From positions 1-57,149 of the forward strand of contig NZ_PUIA01000010.1 in the NCBI RefSeq assembly GCF_002967715.1: a DNA stretch of 57,149 nucleotides. The letters run 5' to 3'. The stretch comes from Blastopirellula marina (lineage in GTDB: Bacteria > Planctomycetota > Planctomycetia > Pirellulales > Pirellulaceae). Every line of letters starts with the position of its first letter. Within the stretch, counting starts at the first letter, position 1. The notes under the pieces are model-generated. The model ran no database searches. It was given only the letters and a program-made list of their open reading frames with translations, and had not been told where the DNA came from. The position numbers and the translations under genes are program-made. Below, piece by piece: positions 7,176 to 17,480 of the stretch.

Positions 7176-9809
7176 CTAGCGATAGGCGAGAGCCGATTTC
7201 GGCACGTGCTGGGCTCTCACCTGGATGTGGAGCTGTTCCATCGCATAACGATTATTCTGCACCTGGAATCGAATCTGAGGAGGCAGCGACGTAAGGCCAT
7301 CCTTCTTCACCATCGCTTGGATTTCCATCAATTGATCACGGAAGACCGGAATCTCTCGATCGGCCGTACGCAAGATCCCCAAGTGCAGGACAAGGTACGC
7401 TGGGTCTTCCAGTACCAGTTGGAAAGGATCGACTTTGGGCGACATATGCATTTCGCGAAAGCCCTGTGCCATCGCTTTTTTCTGAGCAACGAGCACCTCA
7501 GGGCTATCAATCTCTTCGCTGATGACCAACAGATCATTCGCTTTCAGCTTTCGACCAATTTCGAGACTACCCAGGATCATCGAAAGTGGCACCGAAAAGA
7601 CAAGTCCTACCAGAACCGGTGCGAGCCAGAACAGGAACGCAGGAGCTGTCGCATAGAGAGCCACCGTGACGGCCAAGCCAATCAGCGTGTGCGCCCAGTG
7701 CATCATGATGGCATCACCCAGCGTAACACCCGTATCGTCTCGCTGCTGAGCATTCCACTTCACCTTCTTGCCTCGCAGGGTCGCCAGGACGAATTGGCTG
7801 TGCAGCAGCATCATAATCGGGGCGATCAAGATCGCGATGCCCGTCTCAAGAAGCACGCTCAGCCCTGCCCTTTTGCGTACCTCAGGAGAATCGTTCGGCT
7901 GAGGACGAAGATACATGGCAATCAGCCCATAAGCTTTCGGCAGCAACAGCATTCCCATCGTGGCCGCAAACAAACCGCCTGCCATCGCGCCGAGAATGGC
8001 CGCACCTTCTTCACCACCACTGATGAAAGCAGCGACAAGTGAAAGGGTGAGAAAGACCAGCCACAGTGGCGACGCCAGGTAGCTCATGACCCCCATGCTC
8101 AAGTGCAATCGGCTGGCCGGGTGAAAACCATCGGCCAACAGCAGCCCCATGTGCTGCATATTTCCCTGACACCAGCGCTGGTCGCGCTGGGCGTAGTCGA
8201 GCATGGTCGTGGGACATTCTTCGTAGCTGCCTTGCAGGTCATGCGCCAGGCAGATCTTCCAACCTGCACGCCGCATCAAAGCCGCTTCCACAAAGTCGTG
8301 GCTGAGGATCTCGCCCCCCAAAGGTCCGCTTCCTGGCAGCACCGGCAGATCGCAGTGCTGCATGAAGGGCTGAATCCGAATGATCGCGTTGTGCCCCCAG
8401 TAGTTGCCGTCGCATTCCGACCAGAGAGCAAACCCCTCAAGGAAAACACGGCCATATACCTGGGCAGCGAACTGCTGTGTACGAGCAAAGAACGACTGAC
8501 GATTTACCGGGGTGGGTGGAACCTGCAGAATACCGATCTTCGGATCGTTCTCCATCCGGCGAACCATTTCGACCAGTGTCTCACCGGCCATCACGCTATC
8601 GGCATCCAGCACGATCATGTAGGGATAGTGCTCACCCCACCGCTGACAGAAGTCGGCAATGTTTCCAGCTTTCCGACTGATGTTCTTAGGGCGATGGCGG
8701 TAGAACACGTGACAGTCGTCCGGCAGATCGATCACCAACTTGGCCCACGCTCGTTCTTCTTCCAGCCAAATATCAGGATTGGTGGTGTCCGAGAGGATGA
8801 ACAAATCAAACTTTTCAGCGGCACCGATCGACTTGAGCGACTGAGCCACTGCTTTGAGATTTGCCATCACACTGATGGTGTCTTCGTTATAGATCGGCAT
8901 CAGGATCGCACTTCGCGGCAGACCAGCCAGGTAAGCAGGATCATCAGGGCTAATCGATTCTCTCTGCTTTTTCGAGAACAGAATCGAAGCCAGACCCATC
9001 GTGGCGGTCCAGAAGCTGAACGCGATCCAGAAAAACAGCAACACGAACAAGGCCACCAGCGGATATTGGAAGAATCCCGTATTGGCAACCGTTTCCCAAT
9101 AGACTGCCGCGGCGGTGCCTGTGGTCAGGATGGTCAAGAATGCCAACAAGCTTCGCGTGATGTTGAAACATTGAAAGAAAGAACAGCCATTCTTTTCTTC
9201 AGAGTTGATCGGTTTGTCGTACGAATGCCTTTCGATTTCCTTCAACCCGAACATCTCGGCCAGGTGATTTCCCCAGCGAGGAAGCAGCGGCAATTGCTGC
9301 TTGGTCATCTCTTTTGGTTTTGGCTGCGGTACGACCGGCTTTCGCTTCGACTTCGCGTTGGCCACGAACGACTCCGGCAAGGTCTCGGCTAAAAAACCTT
9401 CGGGGTTCTGGCTGAGCAGCTCTGGCAGGTGAGCACCAATCACGCCAGCGGGAATGCGATGGTTGTTCGCGTCGTTTTCGATCTCGATCGCATGAACCCA
9501 TTTGGCAAGCTTCTTCACCGTCAGTCGAATAGCAACCTTGCGCAGTCGTTTTCCATTCGCCTTGGGATCGGTCGCTATCTGCTCTAGTGCTTCGTTGACG
9601 ATACGCTTACTCTCAGCAGCGATAAAGTCGGTATCGGTGACGCCCAGGTCGCGGAGATAGTCCGACACGACAAGCTTGGCAGCGCGTACGTCCGCGTCGG
9701 GAATGGCCTCGTGCAGCGCTGGTGCATTCGGAAAGACTGCGCCGAGGGTGTCTGTGCCGAACGATTCAAATAAGGCACCGACATCGGTTGTTGAACTTAA
9801 ATGGGACAT
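7176..9809 (-). CDS. opgH: Osmoregulated periplasmic glucan glucosyltransferase OpgH
   Basis: Inner-membrane family 2 glucosyltransferase that builds the beta-1,2-glucan backbone of osmoregulated periplasmic glucans from UDP-glucose. The 877-residue protein has an N-terminal cytoplasmic region, two membrane helices at about 215-285, a glycosyltransferase domain with LDADS (metal/UDP binding) and QRDQRWCQGN (the Q-x-x-R-W motif), then a cluster of about six helices and a cytoplasmic tail. Length is close to E. coli OpgH (847). The start at 9809 has GGAGA 6-7 bases upstream; it overlaps the opgG end by 13 bases, so the two are probably translationally coupled. The order G then H matches the E. 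coli operon. Confidence 0.92.
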   Translation of the reverse strand: MSHLSSTTDVGALFESFGTDTLGAVFPNAPALHEAIPDADVRAAKLVVSDYLRDLGVTDTDFIAAESKRIVNEALEQIATDPKANGKRLRKVAIRLTVKKLAKWVHAIEIENDANNHRIPAGVIGAHLPELLSQNPEGFLAETLPESFVANAKSKRKPVVPQPKPKEMTKQQLPLLPRWGNHLAEMFGLKEIERHSYDKPINSEEKNGCSFFQCFNITRSLLAFLTILTTGTAAAVYWETVANTGFFQYPLVALFVLLFFWIAFSFWTATMGLASILFSKKQRESISPDDPAYLAGLPRSAILMPIYNEDTISVMANLKAVAQSLKSIGAAEKFDLFILSDTTNPDIWLEEERAWAKLVIDLPDDCHVFYRHRPKNISRKAGNIADFCQRWGEHYPYMIVLDADSVMAGETLVEMVRRMENDPKIGILQVPPTPVNRQSFFARTQQFAAQVYGRVFLEGFALWSECDGNYWGHNAIIRIQPFMQHCDLPVLPGSGPLGGEILSHDFVEAALMRRAGWKICLAHDLQGSYEECPTTMLDYAQRDQRWCQGNMQHMGLLLADGFHPASRLHLSMGVMSYLASPLWLVFLTLSLVAAFISGGEEGAAILGAMAGGLFAATMGMLLLPKAYGLIAMYLRPQPNDSPEVRKRAGLSVLLETGIAILIAPIMMLLHSQFVLATLRGKKVKWNAQQRDDTGVTLGDAIMMHWAHTLIGLAVTVALYATAPAFLFWLAPVLVGLVFSVPLSMILGSLEIGRKLKANDLLVISEEIDSPEVLVAQKKAMAQGFREMHMSPKVDPFQLVLEDPAYLVLHLGILRTADREIPVFRDQLMEIQAMVKKDGLTSLPPQIRFQVQNNRYAMEQLHIQVRAQHVPKSALAYR

Positions 9810-11407
9810 AAATATCTCCACGATTCAGAGAAGAGTTCGTCCTCGTCGGTGAGGTAAACTTCCATCTCCATGGCGTACGGTGAATCTGGAATCAGGTTGC
9901 ACGATACTTCTACGGTGTTCAGAGCGGTTCGCCGGACGACGACGTTCTCCGCTTTGCCACGTTGCACGTCGATATACGCTTGCAACTGGCGTTCCGTAGA
10001 GAATTTGGAAATGGTGTCGCCCTGGTAAACGACGGTGAGACGGAGAGAAGACTTATCCGAGCGATCCACTCGGAAATCAGTCACCTTCGCCAGCGAATGC
10101 TGCTTGGGTGCCTGATGGAGAAAAGCAATTTGATATTCAAGATCGATCGGCTTGCCGACCTCGATGGGTTGTTTCGGCATCCAGTAGGCACCGATGTTAT
10201 CAATCCCTTCATGTTCCGACGGCAGTTCCAACAGTTGGATCGCACCATCTTTCCAAGGAGTCTTCGGAGTAATCCAAACACTGGGACGCAAATGATACTT
10301 GGCTTCGTCGTCGTTATATCGGCTTGGAGCCCGCTCGGCCTGCATTAAACCAAAGCCGTGCAGATCCTTCGCGTCGTAGTTGCTCAACGAAGGAAAGTCC
10401 AACCGGTTCAGCGATCGGCGGATCCAATCCTTCTCTCCCTTTTGAATCAGAAGACTGTCGGCATCATGTACGCGTGGACGTGGGTCGTTCTCAGGTCCAT
10501 CTTTCCCCATGCCCCACATAAACATGCTGGTCAGCGGAGCCAGGCCGACTTTTTCGGGAACGCTACGAAAGAACAATTTCGCTTTCACATCAATGGTCAT
10601 GGTCTCGTCCGGATGGATAACCAAGGCGTACGCGCCACTTACGCTGGGGCTATCCAGCAAGGCCCACAGCTTTAGCTGCTTGGCATCTTGCCCAGGCTGT
10701 TCGATCCAAAACTCGCGGAAGATCGGAAACTCTTCCGCTTTTGCGAGACCAATGTCGACGGCCAATCCGCGAACACTCGTCCCGTAAAACTGCCCTGGCG
10801 AAATTGCCCGAAAGTAACTCGCACCGAGGAACGAAGCGATCTCCAGCGGGTGTTCCGAGGAGGGAAATTTCCCGATGACCTTCACCCCGGAATAGCCGAG
10901 GTCTTTTGGTGGATCGAGCCCTGCCAACTCTCCCCGGTATTGAAACAGGGATTTGTCGAACTCCATCCACTGGATTTGTTGGGCCGCTTTGGCATTCTCT
11001 GGTAACAGCGAGACCTGGACTTCGTCACGGAAGATGTACCCGCGATGAAACAACTCTAGCCAGAACGGCAAAGCTTCTTTCTTCCAGATCGACTTCTCGT
11101 GCTCGAAAGCGATCAGGCGATATGTATCGTAGTTGAGGCTATTAAGATCTTCTGGAAGCTCGTGCGAAGATTCATACGGCTTGGACGAGTTGGCTTTCGC
11201 CTTGGCCACCATGGCGTCGAAGATGGCATCGCTTTGGGATGCAGCAGAGTTCACTTCCTTCATCTTGGCGGTTGGCTCGGCGCATGCTTGCTGCGCTGAC
11301 CAGAAAGATATCGCGCTAAACAATGCGACAAGTATCAACGTCGGCAGATCCATAAGCTGGATTGCTCTGGACGCAATAACTTTCGTCACATCGGAGAATA
11401 AATACAT
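9797..11407 (-). CDS. opgG: Periplasmic glucan biosynthesis protein OpgG/OpgD family
   Basis: Periplasmic protein required for osmoregulated periplasmic glucan synthesis, thought to handle the backbone as OpgH exports it. The mature part (about 500 residues) has the OpgG order: an N-terminal beta-sandwich domain with YDTYRLIAFEHEKSIWK and FRDEVQV, then FLGASYFRAISPGQFYGTSVRGLAVD, and a C-terminal Ig-like domain. The start at 11407 gives a signal peptide with basic residues before the hydrophobic core (ILVALFSAISFW...ACA-E), but no clear ribosome site; 11353 is an alternative. The frame is open to 11530, but that extension lacks signal-peptide character. OpgD is close and cannot be excluded; its neighbour opgH favours OpgG. 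Confidence 0.88.
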   Translation of the reverse strand: MYLFSDVTKVIASRAIQLMDLPTLILVALFSAISFWSAQQACAEPTAKMKEVNSAASQSDAIFDAMVAKAKANSSKPYESSHELPEDLNSLNYDTYRLIAFEHEKSIWKKEALPFWLELFHRGYIFRDEVQVSLLPENAKAAQQIQWMEFDKSLFQYRGELAGLDPPKDLGYSGVKVIGKFPSSEHPLEIASFLGASYFRAISPGQFYGTSVRGLAVDIGLAKAEEFPIFREFWIEQPGQDAKQLKLWALLDSPSVSGAYALVIHPDETMTIDVKAKLFFRSVPEKVGLAPLTSMFMWGMGKDGPENDPRPRVHDADSLLIQKGEKDWIRRSLNRLDFPSLSNYDAKDLHGFGLMQAERAPSRYNDDEAKYHLRPSVWITPKTPWKDGAIQLLELPSEHEGIDNIGAYWMPKQPIEVGKPIDLEYQIAFLHQAPKQHSLAKVTDFRVDRSDKSSLRLTVVYQGDTISKFSTERQLQAYIDVQRGKAENVVVRRTALNTVEVSCNLIPDSPYAMEMEVYLTDEDELFSESWRYLCPI

Positions 11408-11602
11408 GGAGAGGGCCTGTGGTGTTGGTGTTGCTATCACGACGGGCGCGATACCCTTTCTTATGCACGAGTCGTGCCAAAGTTTGTTCTGGATTTCACT
11501 AACAGACCCACAAGAACCACTGCCAATCACGGCTAGACGGCAACGAAAAGAAGCGACCCCATAAAAGCAAAGTAAGGGAACGCACCACGAGAGCTAAGTT
11601 CT

Positions 11603-11630
11603 AGTGGTCATTGGATAAAGATTGACCACT
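11603..11630. promoter_or_regulatory. Inverted repeat upstream of opgG, possible operator
   Basis: AGTGGTCA (11603-11610) and TGACCACT (11623-11630) form perfect 8-bp half sites separated by 12 bases, about 200 bases upstream of the opgG start. The sequence is seen; regulatory function is inference. Confidence 0.35.
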
Positions 11631-11682
11631 TACACAATTTGGCAGAGTAGCAGACGAACTGACGCAAAATTGACCGATACGA

Positions 11683-11699
11683 TGTGCAGAAATTGCACA
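11683..11699. promoter_or_regulatory. Inverted repeat TGTGCA-N5-TGCACA, possible operator
   Basis: A perfect 6-bp inverted repeat with a 5-base spacer, 53 bases further upstream of opgG than the first repeat. Such 17-bp dyads are typical dimeric-regulator sites, but the binding protein is unknown. Confidence 0.35.
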
Positions 11700-12002
11700 G
11701 CTAGACGTCGAATCTACACATTTACATGCATAAACGTGTGAATCTATTTGACAAACACCAGTTCAAACGCTTTGCAACTTGGCCTGGTGGCCACCTAACG
11801 GCTAAATACTGTCATCTCGGTATGAAGGATGGGAAAAACATCCGATGCCGAACCATGGCAGACGGAGTGGTTGACTGGCAACCACTCGACCAAATCGCTA
11901 CGGCCGGTGCATGGCAATGCTGGAAAGTCGAGCAGAACCGTCCCCTGCCCTGCCTTCAAACCACGAGCCAATTCAGCAAAACTTCGTTAGGGATAGGCAG
12001 AA

Positions 12003-12524
12003 TTAGTAGTCGATCAGGCTAAACGACTCGAACGGGGCAATCCGCTGTTCCCCTTCCAAGGCCTTCAGGTTGATCAGGAAGCAGCAGCCAACGACGTTGG
12101 CTCCGATCTTTTCAACCAGGTTACAGCAGGCCTTCATCGTTCCGCCGGTCGCCAGAAGGTCGTCGACCATCAAAACGTTTTGCCCTGGCTGAACACCGTC
12201 GATGTGGATTTAGAGCGTGTCGGTGCCGTACTCTAGTTCGTAGTGGAACGAATGGGTATCGAACGGCAACTTGCCAGGCTTACGAACCGGCACGAAACCG
12301 CAGTTGAGCTTCAGAGCCAACGGAGCAGCGAAGATGAACCCGCGTGCTTCAGCGGCAACGATCGCGTCGATCTTCTTCCCCTCGTAGCGAGCGGCCATCT
12401 GATCAATCGCTTCGTTGAACGCGTGAGGATTGGCCAGCAGCGGCGTAATATCGCGAAACAGGATACCTGGCTTCGGGAAGTCTGGGATATCGCGGATGTA
12501 CGCCTTGAGATCGATTTCCGACAT
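12003..12524 (-). pseudogene. apt: Adenine phosphoribosyltransferase with in-frame stop
   Basis: Apt converts adenine and PRPP to AMP. Reading from the ATG at 12524 (GGAG 8 bases upstream), the frame matches Apt for 104 codons ([47 protein letters not shown]), then meets TAA at 12210-12212. The same frame continues after it with IHIDGVQPG, the PRPP-binding loop VLMVDDLLATGGT and an Apt-like C-terminus ending ESFSLIDY at 12003. Family members have Glu at the stop position (LE-IH), so one change GAA to TAA explains it. Stopping at 12210 would remove the PRPP loop and should give an inactive protein. It is either a recent nonsense mutation or a sequencing error; without the stop the gene is normal (173 residues). 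Confidence 0.88.
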
Positions 12525-12543
12525 GCTGCTCGCTCCAGCCAAT

Positions 12544-12579
12544 AAAAAAGCACCTGAGACATGATTTGTTTCAGGTGCT
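12544..12579 (-). terminator. Rho-independent terminator of the sigma factor gene
   Basis: AGCACCTGA (12549-12557) pairs with TCAGGTGCT (12571-12579); on the minus strand it is followed by TTTTTT (12549-12544). It lies 68 bases past the sigma gene stop and about 20 bases upstream of the apt start, so apt needs its own promoter or read-through. Confidence 0.85.
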
Positions 12580-12646
12580 GAATATACGTCGATTTTGCAG
12601 CCGCGGAAAGAATGGGCAGAAGAGGGGTTGGTCCTCTCCGTCCGAA

Positions 12647-13546
12647 TTAACGTCGCGTACGACGTCGGATCGGGCCTTCCAGCATTCGCTCGCGAGGATC
12701 TTGCAGGCCTTCGGCCAGGCGATTGAGGGCTTCCGTTTCGATCTGACGGACGCGTTCGCGGGTCAGGCCCAGCTTTTCGCCGATCTCTTTCAGCGTGTGG
12801 GGCTCTTCGCCGTGCAGGCCGAAACGCATCTTCAAGACGGTCGATTCACGGCCGTCCATCGTCTTCAGCATTTCGCGAACGTGCTTCAGGTCGTCGTGTT
12901 CGACCAGTTCCTCTTCGGGATTCTTCAGCCGCTCGTCGGTCACCATTTCACCCAGAGACCAACCGTTGTCGGCCTGATCGGTCTGAGGGGTGCTGTTGTA
13001 GATGCGGATCGCCTTCTTGATGATCGGCAGCTTCTTCTTCTGCAAACCGAGCACGCGAGCGATTTCTTCCGGAGTGGGCGTACGACCGAGTTCTTCGGTC
13101 AAACGGTTGGTTGCTCGTCGCCACTTCGACAGCAGTTCCACCATGTATGCCGGAATACGGATCGTCTTAGCACAGTTGATCAGGGCCCGCTTGATCGACT
13201 GCTTGATCCAGTAACTGGCGTAAGTGCTGAAACGGGTTCCCATCGCCGGGTCAAACCCCTCGACCGCACGCAAGAGTCCGAGGTTGCCTTCTTCGATGAG
13301 ATCCTGCAGGCCCAGTCCTTTGCCGGTGTAACCACGGGCAATGTTCACCACCAGGCGGAGATTGGCACGAACCATCCGATCGCGAGCAGCAACGTCCCCG
13401 TTACCAATGGCGGTAGCCAGTTCGCGCTCTTCCTTGGCGGAAAGGAGAGCCGTTTCGTTGATTTCACGCAAATACGTTTCGAGCGGACTTTGCACGGATT
13501 CGAAATCGTCGAACTCCGTTTCACTCCGTTTGGTCTTCGTGGCCAT
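12647..13546 (-). CDS. RNA polymerase sigma-70 factor, RpoD/SigA-like
   Basis: Directs RNA polymerase to -10/-35 promoters. The 299-residue protein has region 1.2 ([11 protein letters not shown]), region 2 with [31 protein letters not shown] and [18 protein letters not shown] (core binding and -10 recognition), region 3 ([12 protein letters not shown]...[10 protein letters not shown]) and region 4 ([17 protein letters not shown]...TRERVRQIE, -35 recognition). It lacks the long region 1.1 and the non-conserved insert of E. coli RpoD, so it is either a short primary sigma factor or a group 2 factor; the sequence alone does not decide. The gene stands alone with its own terminator. Confidence 0.9.
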   Translation of the reverse strand: MATKTKRSETEFDDFESVQSPLETYLREINETALLSAKEERELATAIGNGDVAARDRMVRANLRLVVNIARGYTGKGLGLQDLIEEGNLGLLRAVEGFDPAMGTRFSTYASYWIKQSIKRALINCAKTIRIPAYMVELLSKWRRATNRLTEELGRTPTPEEIARVLGLQKKKLPIIKKAIRIYNSTPQTDQADNGWSLGEMVTDERLKNPEEELVEHDDLKHVREMLKTMDGRESTVLKMRFGLHGEEPHTLKEIGEKLGLTRERVRQIETEALNRLAEGLQDPRERMLEGPIRRRTRR

Positions 13547-13857
13547 GGTTGCTTCAATGCTTTCGATACGTGGCGGGGGAAATTCTTCACGCTGTCACAC
13601 CACTGCTATCGTCCATGTGCTATCACTTTCTTTGATGCGTAGCGAAACGGTCACCAATGCGCGGGATGATCCGGTTGTGCGGGATTTACACAAAACGGCC
13701 AGAGAATCGGGAGAAAAGGCACAGTGACTGCGGATTACGCAGGTAGGCCCGGATGTAAGATCATCCAACCCGCCGCATCGAGCCAGAAGTCTCAACGAAA
13801 AAAGCCTCGAAGGAAACTTCGAGGCTTTTTTGATTTCTAACAAGAAGAGGCAGCAAT
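13547..13857. other. Intergenic region between rpsA and the sigma gene
   Basis: Both flanking genes read leftward. The right end holds the strong rpsA terminator, the rest presumably the sigma gene promoter. A short direct repeat GATAGCA occurs twice about 15 bases apart near 13598-13623. No gene recognised. Confidence 0.4.
13798..13831 (-). terminator. Strong bidirectional-looking terminator after rpsA
   Basis: A 12-bp stem (13801-13812 with 13817-13828) closed by a GAAA tetraloop and flanked by A and T runs on both sides. It lies about 30 bases beyond the rpsA stop. Confidence 0.9.
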
Positions 13858-15666
<1,809 letters not shown>

Positions 15667-15940
15667 GCTTAAAAATTTTGAACCAGGGGGCTCGAAGTCG
15701 CTGGAGATAAATAGCTGCCGCAAAAGACGATAAAATGGCGGCTGGGCTGATCCCCTCAGGCGGCTATTCGAGTGCAAAAATGCTGGACCTAACGAACCTG
15801 CGCAGGGTAAACCACTATACCCTTCATAACGCTCGATTCAGTGAGAACCCGTAAAAGTAGCAAATCCCCAAATTACCATCAACCACAGAAGGTGGGGTGA
15901 GATACCACGATTCTCGAAAATCGCCGAAAGAAAAGTCGGT

Positions 15941-16642
15941 TTAGGCAAACTGCGTCTTGTCTGTGGTGTGAATACGAGGATTCATCGACCGTGCTCGCGA
16001 ATACTGAACCTCGCGAAAAATCGTGTCCATTCGCGTCTGCAGCGCTGATAGCAGTTCGTCGTCCGACATCTGGGCAATTTCTTCTGCGGTAATCGGTTTT
16101 CCGATCTTCACATGCACGACCCCCAACGCCGGCAGCAGTTGCCACTTGGGCCATGCTTGGAACGACCCGTCAAAGGCTACCGGGACGATCGGAGTTCTTC
16201 CTTTCCGGGCAACAGCGATGAATCCGGGTTTCAATTGCCCCAGTTCCCCATTCTCGCTCCGCGTTCCTTCGGGGAAAATCAGCACCAATTCCCCGCCTCG
16301 CAGCCGTTTGAGCGTCTCTTTCAAGCCATCCAGCCCTGTTCCAGCGCGATTCACCGGAATGGCATTAAGGTGTTCGATGAAGGCCTTTAGTGGAAACCTG
16401 AAGAGAGACTTCTTGGCCAGGAAATTCAGCTGGCGATCGCAACACAGACCGACCAGCGGCGGATCGAGGAAGCCTTGGTGGTTCGAACAGACGAGAGCCC
16501 CACCCTCGGCAGGCCAGTTTTCACGGCCAAACACGCGGATTCGATAAAACGCGACCGCAACCAACCTCGCCGTGACACGCAGAAAGTTATAGATCAGTTG
16601 CTGGGACCACGAACGAGCCCCCGTTCGCTTTTCCTCACGCAT
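15941..16642 (-). CDS. plsC: 1-acyl-sn-glycerol-3-phosphate acyltransferase
   Basis: Membrane-associated acyltransferase that makes phosphatidic acid from lysophosphatidic acid. The 233-residue protein has the acyltransferase motifs NHQGFLD (NHxxxxD, catalytic His/Asp), a middle segment NAIPVNRAGTGLDGL and FPEGTRS (phosphate binding), then VPVAFDGS. The N-terminus has an amphipathic/hydrophobic segment. It overlaps the cmk stop by 8 bases, implying translational coupling. Confidence 0.9.
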   Translation of the reverse strand: MREEKRTGARSWSQQLIYNFLRVTARLVAVAFYRIRVFGRENWPAEGGALVCSNHQGFLDPPLVGLCCDRQLNFLAKKSLFRFPLKAFIEHLNAIPVNRAGTGLDGLKETLKRLRGGELVLIFPEGTRSENGELGQLKPGFIAVARKGRTPIVPVAFDGSFQAWPKWQLLPALGVVHVKIGKPITAEEIAQMSDDELLSALQTRMDTIFREVQYSRARSMNPRIHTTDKTQFA

Positions 16643-17288
16643 GCTGGTACCGCTGTACGATCCCGACCAATTCCTGCAATACTTCGGCTTCCGACATACC
16701 GTCGGTCATTACTTCCACGGCATCTTCGGCTTTTAGAAGCGGACCGACCTCGCGCTGCGAGTCTTCTTCGTCTCGCTTGGTTTGCTGCTGCAGAATCTCT
16801 TCAAATTCAACCGTTTCACCACGTTTTGCCAGGTCGCCGACGCGGCGGCGGGCTCGTTCCTCGGGCGAGGCGGTCAGAAAGATCTTGCACTCCGCATTCG
16901 GAAAAACAAGCGTTCCCTGATCGCGTCCTTCGGTGACAATGTCTTTGCCGGCAGCGATTTCCCGCTGAAGTCGCACCAGTTCTTCCCGCACGCCGAAATT
17001 ATTCGCGGCGTAGCGTGTGACTTCGGTGACCTGTTGCGAGCGAATCTCGTGAGAAACGTCTTCCCCATCCAGAATCACGGCTCGGCCCGATAGATCAATC
17101 GATGCCGATTTCGCGAAATCCACGAGAAGATTCTTATCGGCCCAATCGATTTTGGCCCGTAACCCCATCAAGGCTACTGCCCGATACATGGCCCCGGTGT
17201 CGAGAAACTCGAACCCAAGTTCGTCTGCCAGCCGCCGGGAAATGCTGCTCTTTCCCGCCCCGGCCGGGCCGTCGATGGTAACAATCAT
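16635..17288 (-). CDS. cmk: Cytidylate kinase
   Basis: Phosphorylates CMP/dCMP with ATP in pyrimidine nucleotide supply. The protein starts IVTIDGPAGAGKSSISRRLA (P-loop GPAGAGKSS), then LDTGAMYRAVAL (nucleotide binding), VTEGRDQGTLVFPNAECKIFLTA and the lid SPEERARRR. Length 217 is normal. Start 17288 is the position expected from the family, 4 residues before the P-loop strand; a 14-codon longer version from 17330 is possible. First gene of the cmk-plsC(-rpsA) cluster. Confidence 0.92.
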   Translation of the reverse strand: MIVTIDGPAGAGKSSISRRLADELGFEFLDTGAMYRAVALMGLRAKIDWADKNLLVDFAKSASIDLSGRAVILDGEDVSHEIRSQQVTEVTRYAANNFGVREELVRLQREIAAGKDIVTEGRDQGTLVFPNAECKIFLTASPEERARRRVGDLAKRGETVEFEEILQQQTKRDEEDSQREVGPLLKAEDAVEVMTDGMSEAEVLQELVGIVQRYQHA

Positions 17289-17480
17289 GCCAAAAGGTCG
17301 TGAACAGGTTGGGTTTATGGATCGGTCCATGGTGAATCACCGTGCATTTAAGCAGTTATAGCAGGAAGCCGGAACGACTTCGAAGGACCCATTATTTCCT
17401 TTTCCACAGTAATCTTTCGCGAATGAGGAAATTCTGGAACAATCCGTAGAGAAGAAGCCACCCTTGTTTAGAAGCGGTCC

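Larger units (their letters stand above)
11408..12002. other. Long upstream region of opgGH with inverted repeats
   Basis: About 600 bases between the opgG start and the apt 3' end (which also points leftward). It presumably holds the opgGH promoter. Two clean inverted repeats lie inside it (listed separately). A 98-codon plus-strand frame at 11726-12022 was considered and not accepted. Confidence 0.4.

Noticed and set aside
8103-9392. 429-codon plus-strand frame inside opgH
   Set aside because: It is antisense to a clear opgH; its His/Gln/Arg-rich composition is typical of the reverse of a GC-rich gene.
11726-12022. 98-codon plus-strand frame between opgG and apt
   Set aside because: It overlaps the end of apt, has no ribosome site or domain, and lies over a region with regulatory inverted repeats. 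Coding composition is not convincing.
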